Shown: positions 1 to 9,400 of the stretch, piece after piece
Layout of the letters: each line of letters opens with the position of its first letter
Numbering within the stretch: position 1 is the first letter of the stretch
Assembly: GCA_001786195.1 (NCBI GenBank)
Contig: MFVS01000027.1
Location: forward strand, 1-45,866
DNA length: 45,866 bases
Source: Candidatus Nomurabacteria bacterium RIFCSPLOWO2_12_FULL_40_42
GTDB lineage: Bacteria > Patescibacteriota > Minisyncoccia > Phycocordibacterales > UBA9973
Reading direction: 5' to 3'
Program-made: the position numbers and the translations under genes
The notes under the pieces: generated by a model
The model's database searches: none
What the model saw: only the letters and a program-made list of their open reading frames with translations
Told to the model about the DNA's origin: nothing

Positions 1-69
1 TATGATAGTATTCACCACTAACTAGCGGCACCTTGCGCATTGACATATAGATATTATAAATAATTCATT

Positions 70-92
70 TTGCGGAAGCAAGGCTTCCGCAA
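70..92. repeat. perfect inverted repeat TTGCGGAAGC-AAG-GCTTCCGCAA, downstream of murJ; possible terminator or palindromic repeat copy
   Basis: 10+3+10 bp IR read directly; a second IR (TGCGTTAG...CTAACGCA) follows at about 111-133. Confidence 0.8.
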
Positions 93-184
93 CTTCCGCG
101 CTAAAACTTTCTGCGTTAGACAAGACCTAACGCAAGAAAATTAAATATTTAAAGAGGTAAAGCCGAAAGACGGTCTTTGACATT

Positions 185-1888
185 TCAAAGCCCTTCTTGG
201 GACGGAGCGATGACTTTTACTCGCCAGAATTTGGTTTTGAGAGCTTTAGTAATCTCCCGCAACTGTTCATTTTTAAGGAGATACAGGACAAAAATAGCTG
301 TCGCGATGCCTGCCATTCCGGAAATAAACCCTTGGAAAAATACTCCTAAAAAAGTAGTCGTACCGAAAATCGGTGAAAGAATATTCAAGCAAATGTAGGC
401 TACAAGTCCGAGAAAAAAAGACGCGCCCAAACTTTGAAAAAAAGTTTTGGTAATAAAAGAAGCTCCTTGCATGAAATCTTTACGAACAAAATACCAGTGC
501 AAAATGGAATTTAAAATCGTACCGACAGAATAAGCCAAGGGTAGCATCAGAATTTCGGTGCCAGGAATATCTTCCACTTTAAGGACCGATTCTATAAAAT
601 ATCGCCACAGCGGAATATTCTCAAAAAAATAAATAAATAGGTAAGCTAAAATTATAATCAAGATAGAGCAGAAAAAATTAATTATCAAAGGGCGCCGGGT
701 ATTGCCATGCGCATAATAAGCTCGAGACAAAAAAGTGATCATCCCTTGCGCCAAAATTGAGATGGAGAAAACCGCTAGAGCGGCCGCTACCAAACGAGTA
801 TTTTCCCAAGAAAAAGATCCAGATCCGAGAATTACGCGGACAATCTGCGCTCGGACTACAATAAAAAGAAAAATTACCGGCAGGGACCAAAAGACGATCG
901 CTCGGGCGGCAGACTTGAGGTGATTTGTGAATTCATCCATCCGACCGAGAGAAACGGATTTTGCCAAAGTCGGAAAAGCCGCCACCGCATAGGAAATACC
1001 GATGATGTTGAGCGGCACGGACTGCAGATTGAAAGCAAAATTAAATACGGAAATAGACCCATCCTTCAAGAATGACGCGAGCGCAATGATAGAAATGAGG
1101 GCAAGGTTGTTAAAAGCAAGGCCGAGCGTCCGCGGGAATGAAACAGTGACTACTTTTTTTATCTCGCTAAAATTAACCGAGCCGGAAATTTTCGGAGTGA
1201 ATCCAGAGCCGCTCACGGCTAGGGCTTGGATTGCAAAATGCATAAAAGCGCCCAAGACAACTCCTATCGCCAGCCCATAAATTCCAAAAATCGGATACAA
1301 AAAAATAACCCCGATGATAATTCCAATATTGTAAAAAATTGGGCTTAAAGCGTAAATAAAAAATTTCCGAAAAAGCTGGGTGACGGTTCCAAGGAGATTA
1401 GAAAGCCCAAGCAAGATGGGAGAAAGCAGCATAATACGCGAGATAATTATCAGCTTCGCTTGCATGACTGGAGTAAAGCCGGGAGCAATGAAAGACACCA
1501 AGAGAGGCATCAGAAAAAAAGCCACCAGAGAAATAACTACCATCCCGGCAAAAAAAACTGTGAAAATATTATTTAAATATTTTCGCGCTTCATCGGTCGC
1601 TTTTCCATCTTTCCCGCCTTGAGATTGGCGGGCAGGCATTTTGGCTGCGATAAACGGAATCAAGACCGTAGCCCCCGCGAGCGAGGCGATACAGATAAAG
1701 ATAAGGTCTGGAATTCGAAAAGCCACATAATAAACGTCAAGCGTTGGTGAAGGGCCAATAAAATGCGCGTAAGAACGGTCTCGGAAAAGAGCTAAAATTT
1801 GAGAGAGAAAAGTAAAAGAACCCAAAAGAAGAGCGGCTTGATTTATGTTTGCGGATTCTTTAGTAAGAATTTTTATTATCTTCTCCAT
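185..1888 (-). CDS. murJ: lipid II flippase MurJ (MviN family)
   Basis: 567 aa multi-TM protein with MviN/MurJ-like N-terminus (LGSFTFLSQILALFRDRSYAHFIGPSPTLDVYYVAFRIPD). Confidence 0.9.
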   Translation of the reverse strand: MEKIIKILTKESANINQAALLLGSFTFLSQILALFRDRSYAHFIGPSPTLDVYYVAFRIPDLIFICIASLAGATVLIPFIAAKMPARQSQGGKDGKATDEARKYLNNIFTVFFAGMVVISLVAFFLMPLLVSFIAPGFTPVMQAKLIIISRIMLLSPILLGLSNLLGTVTQLFRKFFIYALSPIFYNIGIIIGVIFLYPIFGIYGLAIGVVLGAFMHFAIQALAVSGSGFTPKISGSVNFSEIKKVVTVSFPRTLGLAFNNLALISIIALASFLKDGSISVFNFAFNLQSVPLNIIGISYAVAAFPTLAKSVSLGRMDEFTNHLKSAARAIVFWSLPVIFLFIVVRAQIVRVILGSGSFSWENTRLVAAALAVFSISILAQGMITFLSRAYYAHGNTRRPLIINFFCSILIIILAYLFIYFFENIPLWRYFIESVLKVEDIPGTEILMLPLAYSVGTILNSILHWYFVRKDFMQGASFITKTFFQSLGASFFLGLVAYICLNILSPIFGTTTFLGVFFQGFISGMAGIATAIFVLYLLKNEQLREITKALKTKFWRVKVIAPSQEGL

Positions 1889-1897
1889 CCCGTATTT

Positions 1898-4015
1898 CTA
1901 TGGCTTTTTGGTAGTTCCCGCTGGGGTCTGCGGCGTCGTTATATTAGGAGGATTTTTTAGGGAATCAACATATTTTATCAGTTCCGAATTTGCCGGAGCT
2001 ATAGAGAGAGCCTTTGTAGCGTAAGAGAGCGCAACTGCATTATTTCCTTCATTTTTAGCTATTTGCGAGAGAAAAATCAGGGCTTCAATATAGTCTGGTT
2101 TGAGATCAAGAGAGGCGGCGGCATAATCTTTTGCTTCTTTGACATTTCCAAGCGCGTTGGAAACGCCTGCGAGAGCGAGCTTGAGACCCGGGTTATTAGA
2201 ATTGAGAGTGGATGCTGTTTGGTAAGCTTCCAGCGCTTTGCCGTAAGCATCCTTTATTCCCGAAGCGGCCAGAGTCTCATATATCGAACCCAGTGTTTGG
2301 AAATTAAAATAATTTTTCGGATCGTAGGCTATGGCAGTTTGGGCTCCTCTTATCACCTGGTCCAAACTCGCCTGCAACAGGGCTTTGTCTTCATCTGACA
2401 GATTCGCTTTACCTTGGTTGGCCAAAGAATTAAATTTTAGGAGGTAAATTTGCGCATAAGTTCGCAAGTATAAATCATTTCGATACAGCGCCAAAGCTTT
2501 GCCAATAGCGAACTCGGCATCCTCAATAGAGGGCGCCGCCAAGGATTTGAAAAAGTACCGGATTGAAACCAGGCGCTCAATGTATTTAAATGAAGCCGCC
2601 GTCGAAAAAATCACTAAAATAATCAGGACAACTATCGAGAAAAAACTTTTTCGGTGGTCATTTAAAAACGATATTGATACTTCATGGCCGCTATTCACGG
2701 CTGCCAGGCCGATAAAGACTCCGGTAAAAGCGAAGGACAGCAAGAATATAACCGCTCCGGTAAAATAGAAGAAAGAAGCAATGAATAAGTAAAGGGATAA
2801 TACGAAAAATACGATCATTTCAAAATTTACTCCTTGGGTTATATTATAGAATAGGGATTTTGCGCCGATAATCAAAAATAAAATGAAGAAAACAAGGAAA
2901 GCGAGAATGCCCAGACCTCCAGACGTTGCGGCGAGAGTGGGTAACAATCCCGAGCCGGAGGCAAAAGAAACATTCCAAAATTGAGTATTGTTTATAACCA
3001 CCGGCCGATACATAGACCAGGCTTCCGCAAACCTGTTTGGACCGAGACCCAAAACAGGATTCTCGGCCAGCACGCCTTTAGTGACAGACATAGTCGCTTT
3101 GAGAGAAGGACTCACTTCAGTATTAGCTATCGAGAGGCGGCTTGGAATAAAGTCTCCAATAAAACCAGCGGACATAAAGAAAAGCAGTGACAAGATGGCC
3201 ACGACAAAAGTCACAAAGGGGAAATGCTTTTTCTCTCCGCCTTCTTCCAATCTATCGGCTAACGGTCTTACCCCCTCTTCCCTTCTTCTTTGTAAAATTA
3301 GAGAAATTTTGTAAATAAAAATAATCAAACTGGAAACTCCGAGAAGTATCCAGACTAAAGGGAAATTCACCGCGGCCGCCAATAATATGGAAAGCATAAT
3401 AAAAATTGAGAGAATTATTTTTGCGGCGACAGAAATGGGAAAAAATTCAATCACTAGAAGAAACAACAATCCGGAAAAACCAGCGAACAAGCCGAGCGCA
3501 TTCCAGGATCCGATGAGATTTTCGGTAACACTCGCCAAAACTCCAAGGGTTGTAACCTCCGGAAAAAATAAATGCGTGCTTTGAAAAATTAAAACAATAG
3601 TTGAAGACAATATCGTCCCCAGTAAAACTATCTTGGCGCGTTGTCCTGTTTGAAATATGACGGCCGACATCAGCATCAAGATGAAAGCGGAAAAAATAAA
3701 CCAGAAAGAGCCCACATCAAGCATTGTGCCGAACAAAGACACTTGAGAGACTCCGGCAAACAAAGCGGAAATAAAAAAAACTAAAACTATGCCGAACCCC
3801 GCGAGGAGCAGCCAAGATTTAGGAAAAACTATTTTACCGTCAATCAATCTGGATATTGTCCAAAAAACGATGCACAAAGCGAGCCCTGCCACCAAAAGCA
3901 ATCCTTTTGAAGTTTCCACCGGAATATTGGCAAAAGGCAGAAAGAAAAGCGGCAACAATACCACAACGAAAAACAATGATAAGAAAGAAAGTCGATCGAA
4001 TATATTGGTTTTCAT
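1898..4015 (-). CDS. O-antigen ligase-like membrane protein with C-terminal TPR repeats
   Basis: multi-TM N-terminal half, NPVLGLGPNRFAEAW motif typical of Wzy/O-antigen ligases, TPR-like C-terminus. Confidence 0.75.
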   Translation of the reverse strand: MKTNIFDRLSFLSLFFVVVLLPLFFLPFANIPVETSKGLLLVAGLALCIVFWTISRLIDGKIVFPKSWLLLAGFGIVLVFFISALFAGVSQVSLFGTMLDVGSFWFIFSAFILMLMSAVIFQTGQRAKIVLLGTILSSTIVLIFQSTHLFFPEVTTLGVLASVTENLIGSWNALGLFAGFSGLLFLLVIEFFPISVAAKIILSIFIMLSILLAAAVNFPLVWILLGVSSLIIFIYKISLILQRRREEGVRPLADRLEEGGEKKHFPFVTFVVAILSLLFFMSAGFIGDFIPSRLSIANTEVSPSLKATMSVTKGVLAENPVLGLGPNRFAEAWSMYRPVVINNTQFWNVSFASGSGLLPTLAATSGGLGILAFLVFFILFLIIGAKSLFYNITQGVNFEMIVFFVLSLYLFIASFFYFTGAVIFLLSFAFTGVFIGLAAVNSGHEVSISFLNDHRKSFFSIVVLIILVIFSTAASFKYIERLVSIRYFFKSLAAPSIEDAEFAIGKALALYRNDLYLRTYAQIYLLKFNSLANQGKANLSDEDKALLQASLDQVIRGAQTAIAYDPKNYFNFQTLGSIYETLAASGIKDAYGKALEAYQTASTLNSNNPGLKLALAGVSNALGNVKEAKDYAAASLDLKPDYIEALIFLSQIAKNEGNNAVALSYATKALSIAPANSELIKYVDSLKNPPNITTPQTPAGTTKKP

Positions 4016-4074
4016 AAAATGATTATACTATGGTTTTATTTAAAAAAGCAAATTAGAAAGAGATGTTAATAACT

Positions 4075-4581
4075 CTATTTTTTATTTTCTTTGTCTTGAT
4101 TCATAAATTTCTTCCAGGACTGCTCCAGCCGGAAAATTTTGCCACGGACCACGGTGTAGCGGTTGATCAGGTCTTCGATTAGATCTACTTTTACTTTGTC
4201 CCCATAAGTTCCTTTGATATGATCGAGATACACCGACATCCGATTACAGCCGGAAAGAGCTTTTTCGATATATCCAAGGGCGAGTCCGAAATCCGCAAAA
4301 CGGAGGGAATGACCTTCGCTAATATAAAGCGGAATAGCCATGGCGTTTTTGGATAATTCCTCGATTCGACTGTCTTTGACTTTTTCTAAAGCCGGAAGAA
4401 TGTCTTTATCGATCAACACAGAACACTCGAGAGTTTTTTGATAAACCTCTAAATCTCTAAAACTTCTAACCGGTTTCTTGGGGGTAAACGTCCCGCTGCC
4501 GAACTTGCCGCCCCAGTGCCGAGTTTGCCCTGCGCCTGCGGCACTCCCATAATTTCCCCTTTTATAATCTTTATATCCCAT
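4075..4581 (-). CDS. four-helix bundle protein (S23/Avd-like)
   Basis: RSFRDLEVYQKT...AIPLYISEGHSLRFADFGLALGYIEKALSGCNRM resembles S23 IVP/Avd-like four-helix bundle proteins. Confidence 0.65.
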   Translation of the reverse strand: MGYKDYKRGNYGSAAGAGQTRHWGGKFGSGTFTPKKPVRSFRDLEVYQKTLECSVLIDKDILPALEKVKDSRIEELSKNAMAIPLYISEGHSLRFADFGLALGYIEKALSGCNRMSVYLDHIKGTYGDKVKVDLIEDLINRYTVVRGKIFRLEQSWKKFMNQDKENKK

Positions 4582-4584
4582 TTC

Positions 4585-5898
4585 CTATCGGCGATTTATT
4601 ATTTTAATAACATCTTCCCTTGGAATTTCCGCTTTGACTCCAGTCAAGAATCTCACATTTCTTTTCTTTTTGCTTTGGATCTTCTTGACTACATGCAAGG
4701 GATAAAATTCAAAATAATCCGTCTCGTCGAACCAGGCGCATTTGAACTCGTATAATCTTAACCCTGTCAGGCGCGAGAGCGCAAGAGCGTACCAGGTCAA
4801 TTGTTCTATCGGCTTTTCTTTTTTTGCATGGGGCTTATAATCTAATAAATGTATACACCCATTTCTTATTTGTACAAAATCTACATGCCCTGTGAGCAAA
4901 GAAGGAATTTGAAATTCCGGTGCCGAAATTGTCTTGCGCTTTGCGCCTTTTTCTTTTGCCGAATTTTTTTCTTCTCTTTTACCATGCCTACGAAAACTTA
5001 TCCCATCCTCTCCTATTATTTGAAAGTGAAGTGCATTCTGCATATACTCAATATCTTCTCTTCTGATGTAGACAGGCACTTCGGTCGCCACCGTCACACT
5101 ATCGTTCGCAATCATAAATTTTTGAACCCCTTCATGCCGGTTTTTGTTTTTCGAAACGCCTTTCAAGGCAAATTCAGCTAGCCGATTGGCGTAATTCGTT
5201 TTGGCCGTAACCACCATGTCTGCGGTCGAAAACATGCTCCGCACATCACTGATGCGTTCGCCAGAATTAAAAAGCTGGTGCGGGGTTTCGGTGGCAATGG
5301 CGTCCAGATATTCTTTGAGCGGATAAAAATTGCGGTTTTTGTAATCCTGAAGCATCAAAAGAATCTTAGCCTTGTGATAGCGGTAGCGATAAAGCTGATG
5401 ATGGGCCATGGTTACAACTTCGAGCACCTCCATTGGACCGTATATCTGGAGTCCATAAGAGCGCATCTTATGGTAAGCGCACAAGTGAGCGTATTCTTCC
5501 GCCCAGCGGGAAATGGTTTCCGGCTCGGGGCGAACTTTCTTATGCAGTTGGGCTATGATACCGCAGACTTTTTCGCGAGTAAAGCCGAGGTTGTAGTAGC
5601 TCACGGCATCAATGATGACTTTGAGAGGGTAGCGACGGCCCTTGACCGAGCTGTCCGTAAAAGTTTTTTGGCAATCTTTATTTCCGCATTTATACAACTG
5701 CACCACCTCATGTTTTTTCTTTCGTGTGCCGCGGCGGACAAACTCCGCGCTTTGGCAGAAGGGGCAGGACATTTTGATGTTCTGTTCGACGCGGACAACA
5801 GGGACCTTGTCAGCGCTGAAAGCTCCGGCAACTTCGGCACTGGGACGACCTAAAATGGGGTATTCTTTTTTTGTATTTTGCTGGTTCATATGAACCAA
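4585..5898 (-). CDS. fusion of zinc ribbon + HTH (transposase-like) with C-terminal PD-(D/E)XK nuclease domain
   Basis: CPFCQSAEF...YKCGNKDCQKTF zinc ribbon; GHVDFVQIRNGCIHLLDYKPHAKKEKPIEQLTWYALAL PD-(D/E)XK core. Confidence 0.65.
   Translation of the reverse strand: MVHMNQQNTKKEYPILGRPSAEVAGAFSADKVPVVRVEQNIKMSCPFCQSAEFVRRGTRKKKHEVVQLYKCGNKDCQKTFTDSSVKGRRYPLKVIIDAVSYYNLGFTREKVCGIIAQLHKKVRPEPETISRWAEEYAHLCAYHKMRSYGLQIYGPMEVLEVVTMAHHQLYRYRYHKAKILLMLQDYKNRNFYPLKEYLDAIATETPHQLFNSGERISDVRSMFSTADMVVTAKTNYANRLAEFALKGVSKNKNRHEGVQKFMIANDSVTVATEVPVYIRREDIEYMQNALHFQIIGEDGISFRRHGKREEKNSAKEKGAKRKTISAPEFQIPSLLTGHVDFVQIRNGCIHLLDYKPHAKKEKPIEQLTWYALALSRLTGLRLYEFKCAWFDETDYFEFYPLHVVKKIQSKKKRNVRFLTGVKAEIPREDVIKIINRR
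5883..5896. promoter_or_regulatory. 14 bp palindrome GGTTCATATGAACC at the start of the zinc ribbon/nuclease gene; possible operator
   Basis: perfect palindrome within the first codons (ATGGTTCATATGAACCAG). Confidence 0.35.
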
Positions 5899-5907
5899 AA
5901 CTTCGTA

Positions 5908-6246
5908 TTATTTTATTTCAAGTTTTTTCTCTATAAAACCTACTCGATTTTCAATTTCTTTGTATGTAATTTTAGAAGCTTTGGTTTCCGCCAAATCATC
6001 TAGTCTTTTATTCGTGCCTTCAAGCCGGTTTTTGACACCCTCGAGTTCTTTTTCAACACCTCCGAGTCGACTTTCAACACCTCCGAGTCGACTTTCAACA
6101 CCTCCGAGTCGACTTTCAACACCTCCGAGTCGACTTTCAACACCGTCAATTTTCTTGGTTAATCTTTCTTCAAAGCCGCTAAAACTACCCGCTATCAATA
6201 CAGCCAAGCCATCAAGGGTCATTTTCTTTTTTACTTCTTTTTTCAT
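5908..6246 (-). CDS. small coiled-coil protein with perfect heptad repeats
   Basis: 112 aa, (GGVESRL)x4 followed by degenerate heptads. Confidence 0.6.
   Translation of the reverse strand: MKKEVKKKMTLDGLAVLIAGSFSGFEERLTKKIDGVESRLGGVESRLGGVESRLGGVESRLGGVEKELEGVKNRLEGTNKRLDDLAETKASKITYKEIENRVGFIEKKLEIK
6058..6141. repeat. 4 x 21 bp perfect tandem repeat (acctccgagtcgactttcaac) encoding GGVESRL heptads
   Basis: four identical units at 6058-6078, 6079-6099, 6100-6120, 6121-6141. Confidence 0.95.
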
Positions 6247-6450
6247 ACATTCTCGATTATACCAAACCTAATTTTTTATACAAGGTTTTTTTGATAAAAT
6301 CCATATCACGGCGGATCTCACGGTTACCGCGTGGCGAAATATCACGACTGTGTGGCAAAAATGGCCTCTGGCTGGCTATATGTGATATGAAAACAAGTAA
6401 AATTGTACAACATTATTTGACACTAATACAAGTTTTGTTTTATTTTAATT

Positions 6451-6490
6451 CACCTCACCCCAACCCTCTCCTTATAAAGGAGAGGGTGAA
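6451..6490. repeat. half copy of twin-hairpin element (CACCTCACCCCAACCCTCTCCTTATAAAGGAGAGGG) that supplies the S74 gene stop codon
   Basis: perfect 10 bp stem at 6464-6486; the TAA stop of the 6472..9630 ORF lies in the loop/stem. Confidence 0.75.
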
Positions 6491-9400
6491 TCTGCCTGTG
6501 GTTCTGGCGCCGGGTTTGGTGTCGGCTCAGACGTTGGTGTCGGCTCGGGATTAGGAACTGGATCCGGATCTTCAGCCGGAGGTTGATCAGCCTTTGGCTG
6601 AGGTTCTGGATCCAGTTTGGGCGTTGATTCTGGATCTGGCTCTGGTGTTACTTCTGGCTCCGGCGCTGGGTTATCTCCCCCGCCCCCTCCTTGATCAAGG
6701 AGGGGGGGATTGCCATTGCCGCCCACCATCGCCTCCAGTTTATCTCCGTCCGCGCAGAATTCTGTACCGTCAGCTTTGGCGACGCAAATCTCCTTGGTAT
6801 GCACTCGATTGGCAAAGAAATCCCCGATTCCATTCTCTACATCCGCAAACCAAGCCGAGACTTTGGTAGACAAGTTGCCCCAGAAAGATCCTTCGGCAGG
6901 AAGAGTTTGAATGTCGTTTATCTTTAGATCCAATTCTTGGATTGCTTTAGCCATAACTGATGTAAGTTTCATATATTCCACTCCTTCTACTTGCCCATTT
7001 TCATAGGTTACGAATAACGGGCTGATCTGCTCCATCTCTTCGGCGATGAATCCGATCTGGCGGGGAGCGTTAGGATTTTTAATATATTCCAACTTCCAAT
7101 CGAACGACACAGGACGCATTCGCATCACCGCATCGAGTCCAAGATTAAGATCTTCAATATTTTTCTTGAAGCGCAATGAGGAACTGCCTGTACAAGCGGT
7201 TGCTTTTGAGCTAATGGCGCCACCAGTTACATCAATACATAAATAATCGTTCGCGTTTGCTCCCGCTTCAGCAGGGAAGAATATGTTGCCGTCGCTTCCT
7301 ATTCTCATTCTTTCAATTGCCGCGGAAGTCGTGGCAGTTCCAAAAACCAGCGCCGTGCTGTTTGTCGTTGCATCAAAAGTCGCTTCGGATTCAGCCCAAA
7401 TTGCCGCACCCGAGAGGATAGCATCAGCACCATCAGACTCCAGCGGAGCATTGAAATTTATTCTACCTAATTGGTCGTCATCCACAATAGTAAGCTCCTT
7501 GGTGGCAAGAGTTAATATGCCAGCCGCCGCCGCTCCTACACCCGTAGGACCCTGTATATCTAAAAGTGACTGAGGAACCGTCGTCCCGATGCCGACGTTG
7601 CCGCTTTTATCAATTCTGACCCTTTCAGTCAATGTGCCACCTGTGTTGTCAGTTAGAAATGCAAGAGAGCCACCATTGCCGCCAGTTGTTTGCACAAGAC
7701 CCCTGATAGCAGATCCATAGGTCGCATCTGACTGACTATATTGAAATTTAATCTGCTGATAATTTTCCGCTGTCCCAGAATTGTTTGACAACAACAACTG
7801 CGTTGCAGTTCCACTGGTTTGGTTTATACCTAACAACGCCCCTGGCCCCGTCGTCCCAATCCCGACGTTGCCTGCTTTTAAGTAGAGAGTATTAGCTATC
7901 GCTCCAGTATTTTCCGAAGTAAGAACATTTACTGAATTTTGAGAGAGAGTAAAATCAGCCCCGGGAGTCAGGCTGGTAATGCCTGCCAGCCCTTCCGCCG
8001 CCGAAGCTCTGTTTAAGGCGTGAGCCGTGGTGCCGATATACATTGTTTGTCCTATACCCGCGAAAGTGGAAGAAAGAGAAGTGTCTCCAACGGTAGGCAT
8101 GTTGCTGAATTCAATGTCCGTGAACCAGCCTTTGGTCACTCTGGCTCCGGTGGCGCCTACATTTCCTGTCATCGTCAAACTGCCGCTTCCTAAAGCTAAT
8201 CCGGCAAATGTCGGGGAAGAAGTGGTGGCCACTGCCTGGTTCTGTCCATCTAAGAAAGCCCATTCGTTGGTGTCCAAAGTGTTTACCCCGATCGCAATGC
8301 TGGTGGCTGTCGCGACTCCTAAGACTGGAGTCACCAAAGTCGGACTCGTGGAAAACACAAGATTTGTAGAAGTCGTTCCAGTAGTCCCCGTGGCGGCATT
8401 TAGATAATTTAACTGCGTACCCGTTGTCGTAACCGAAGTAGCGCCAAGAGTGAATGGGGTGGGCATTGTGACCGTGCCGTTTAGAGAAACTGCTCCAGTG
8501 CCAGTTGAGAAAGTATTGGCGTCGGTTTGAGAAAAAGCGCCTAGGACAGTCAAGCTGTCCACTGTAGTCGCTTCGGTCGTAGTTGATCCGGTCAAAATTA
8601 AATTGTTGCCGTAAATATCTCCCTCGGCATCCACCAAAAATTTCACATCCCCTCCGACAGCGAGTCCGAGAAGGTTGGTATTGAGAGCGGCGGAAGCTGG
8701 ATTGATGTAGAGAGTAGAATCGGAAACATTGGAAGTGCCTGATGGCCAGGTGGTAAAAGCATGGACTAAAGTCGGCACGTGAGTAAAGCTTCCAATGCCC
8801 GCGACTGCAAGCGTCCCTCCCACCGTGGCATTACCCGAGACAGTAAATGCTTCCGTACTCACGGCTTCAGCCAGAGCGCTGGAGAGACCACTTACTCCGT
8901 TTTCGATGGAGTCCAAGATTCTATCAACTTGATTGTCATACAAGGTTCGCGGAACAAATTGGGAAGAATCTAAATTACTACTGCTTCCCGCCGGGCCTCG
9001 GGGACCGACGGGTCCGGGTATTCCTTGAGGACCCTGGGGACCGGTAAGACCGCGGGGACCAACCTCACCCCGGCCCTCTCCCAAGGAGAGGGTGGAATTC
9101 GGAGCCTCCCCCTTTGGGGGAGGTGTGGAGGAGGTAGGCGATCCCCCTGACAAGGGGGAAAGAGGGGGTTGAATTGAAATAGACCCCCCTTCAGTTCCCC
9201 CCTTATTAAGGGGGGAAGGAATTACTGCCACAGTTTTCGGCGTGTAAAAAAGGTAAGCGAGTTCGGAAGTGTATTTATTATAATAGTTGGAAAAGAGAGA
9301 GAAGAAAGAGGAAGCATTGGCGGAGATATTCTCTCCAGCGACATTGGCCGTCATTTTTATATCTGTTTTTATATTTTTTATCTCAGGCAAGATCCTTACT

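Noticed and set aside
3230-3300. RRREEGVRPLADRLEEGGEKKH in the O-antigen ligase gene as another copy of the leuS element
   Set aside because: Weak resemblance of the translated text, but hairpins are not preserved; too degenerate to claim.
5278-5853. 191-aa plus-strand ORF antisense to the nuclease gene, and the other antisense ORFs >60 aa in the track
   Set aside because: Fully overlapped by clear homologous genes on the other strand; no recognisable domains; expected by chance opposite biased codons.
6290-6450. Plus-strand fragment ITADLTVTAWRNITTVWQKWPLAGYM* as a gene remnant
   Set aside because: Too short and no recognisable family.
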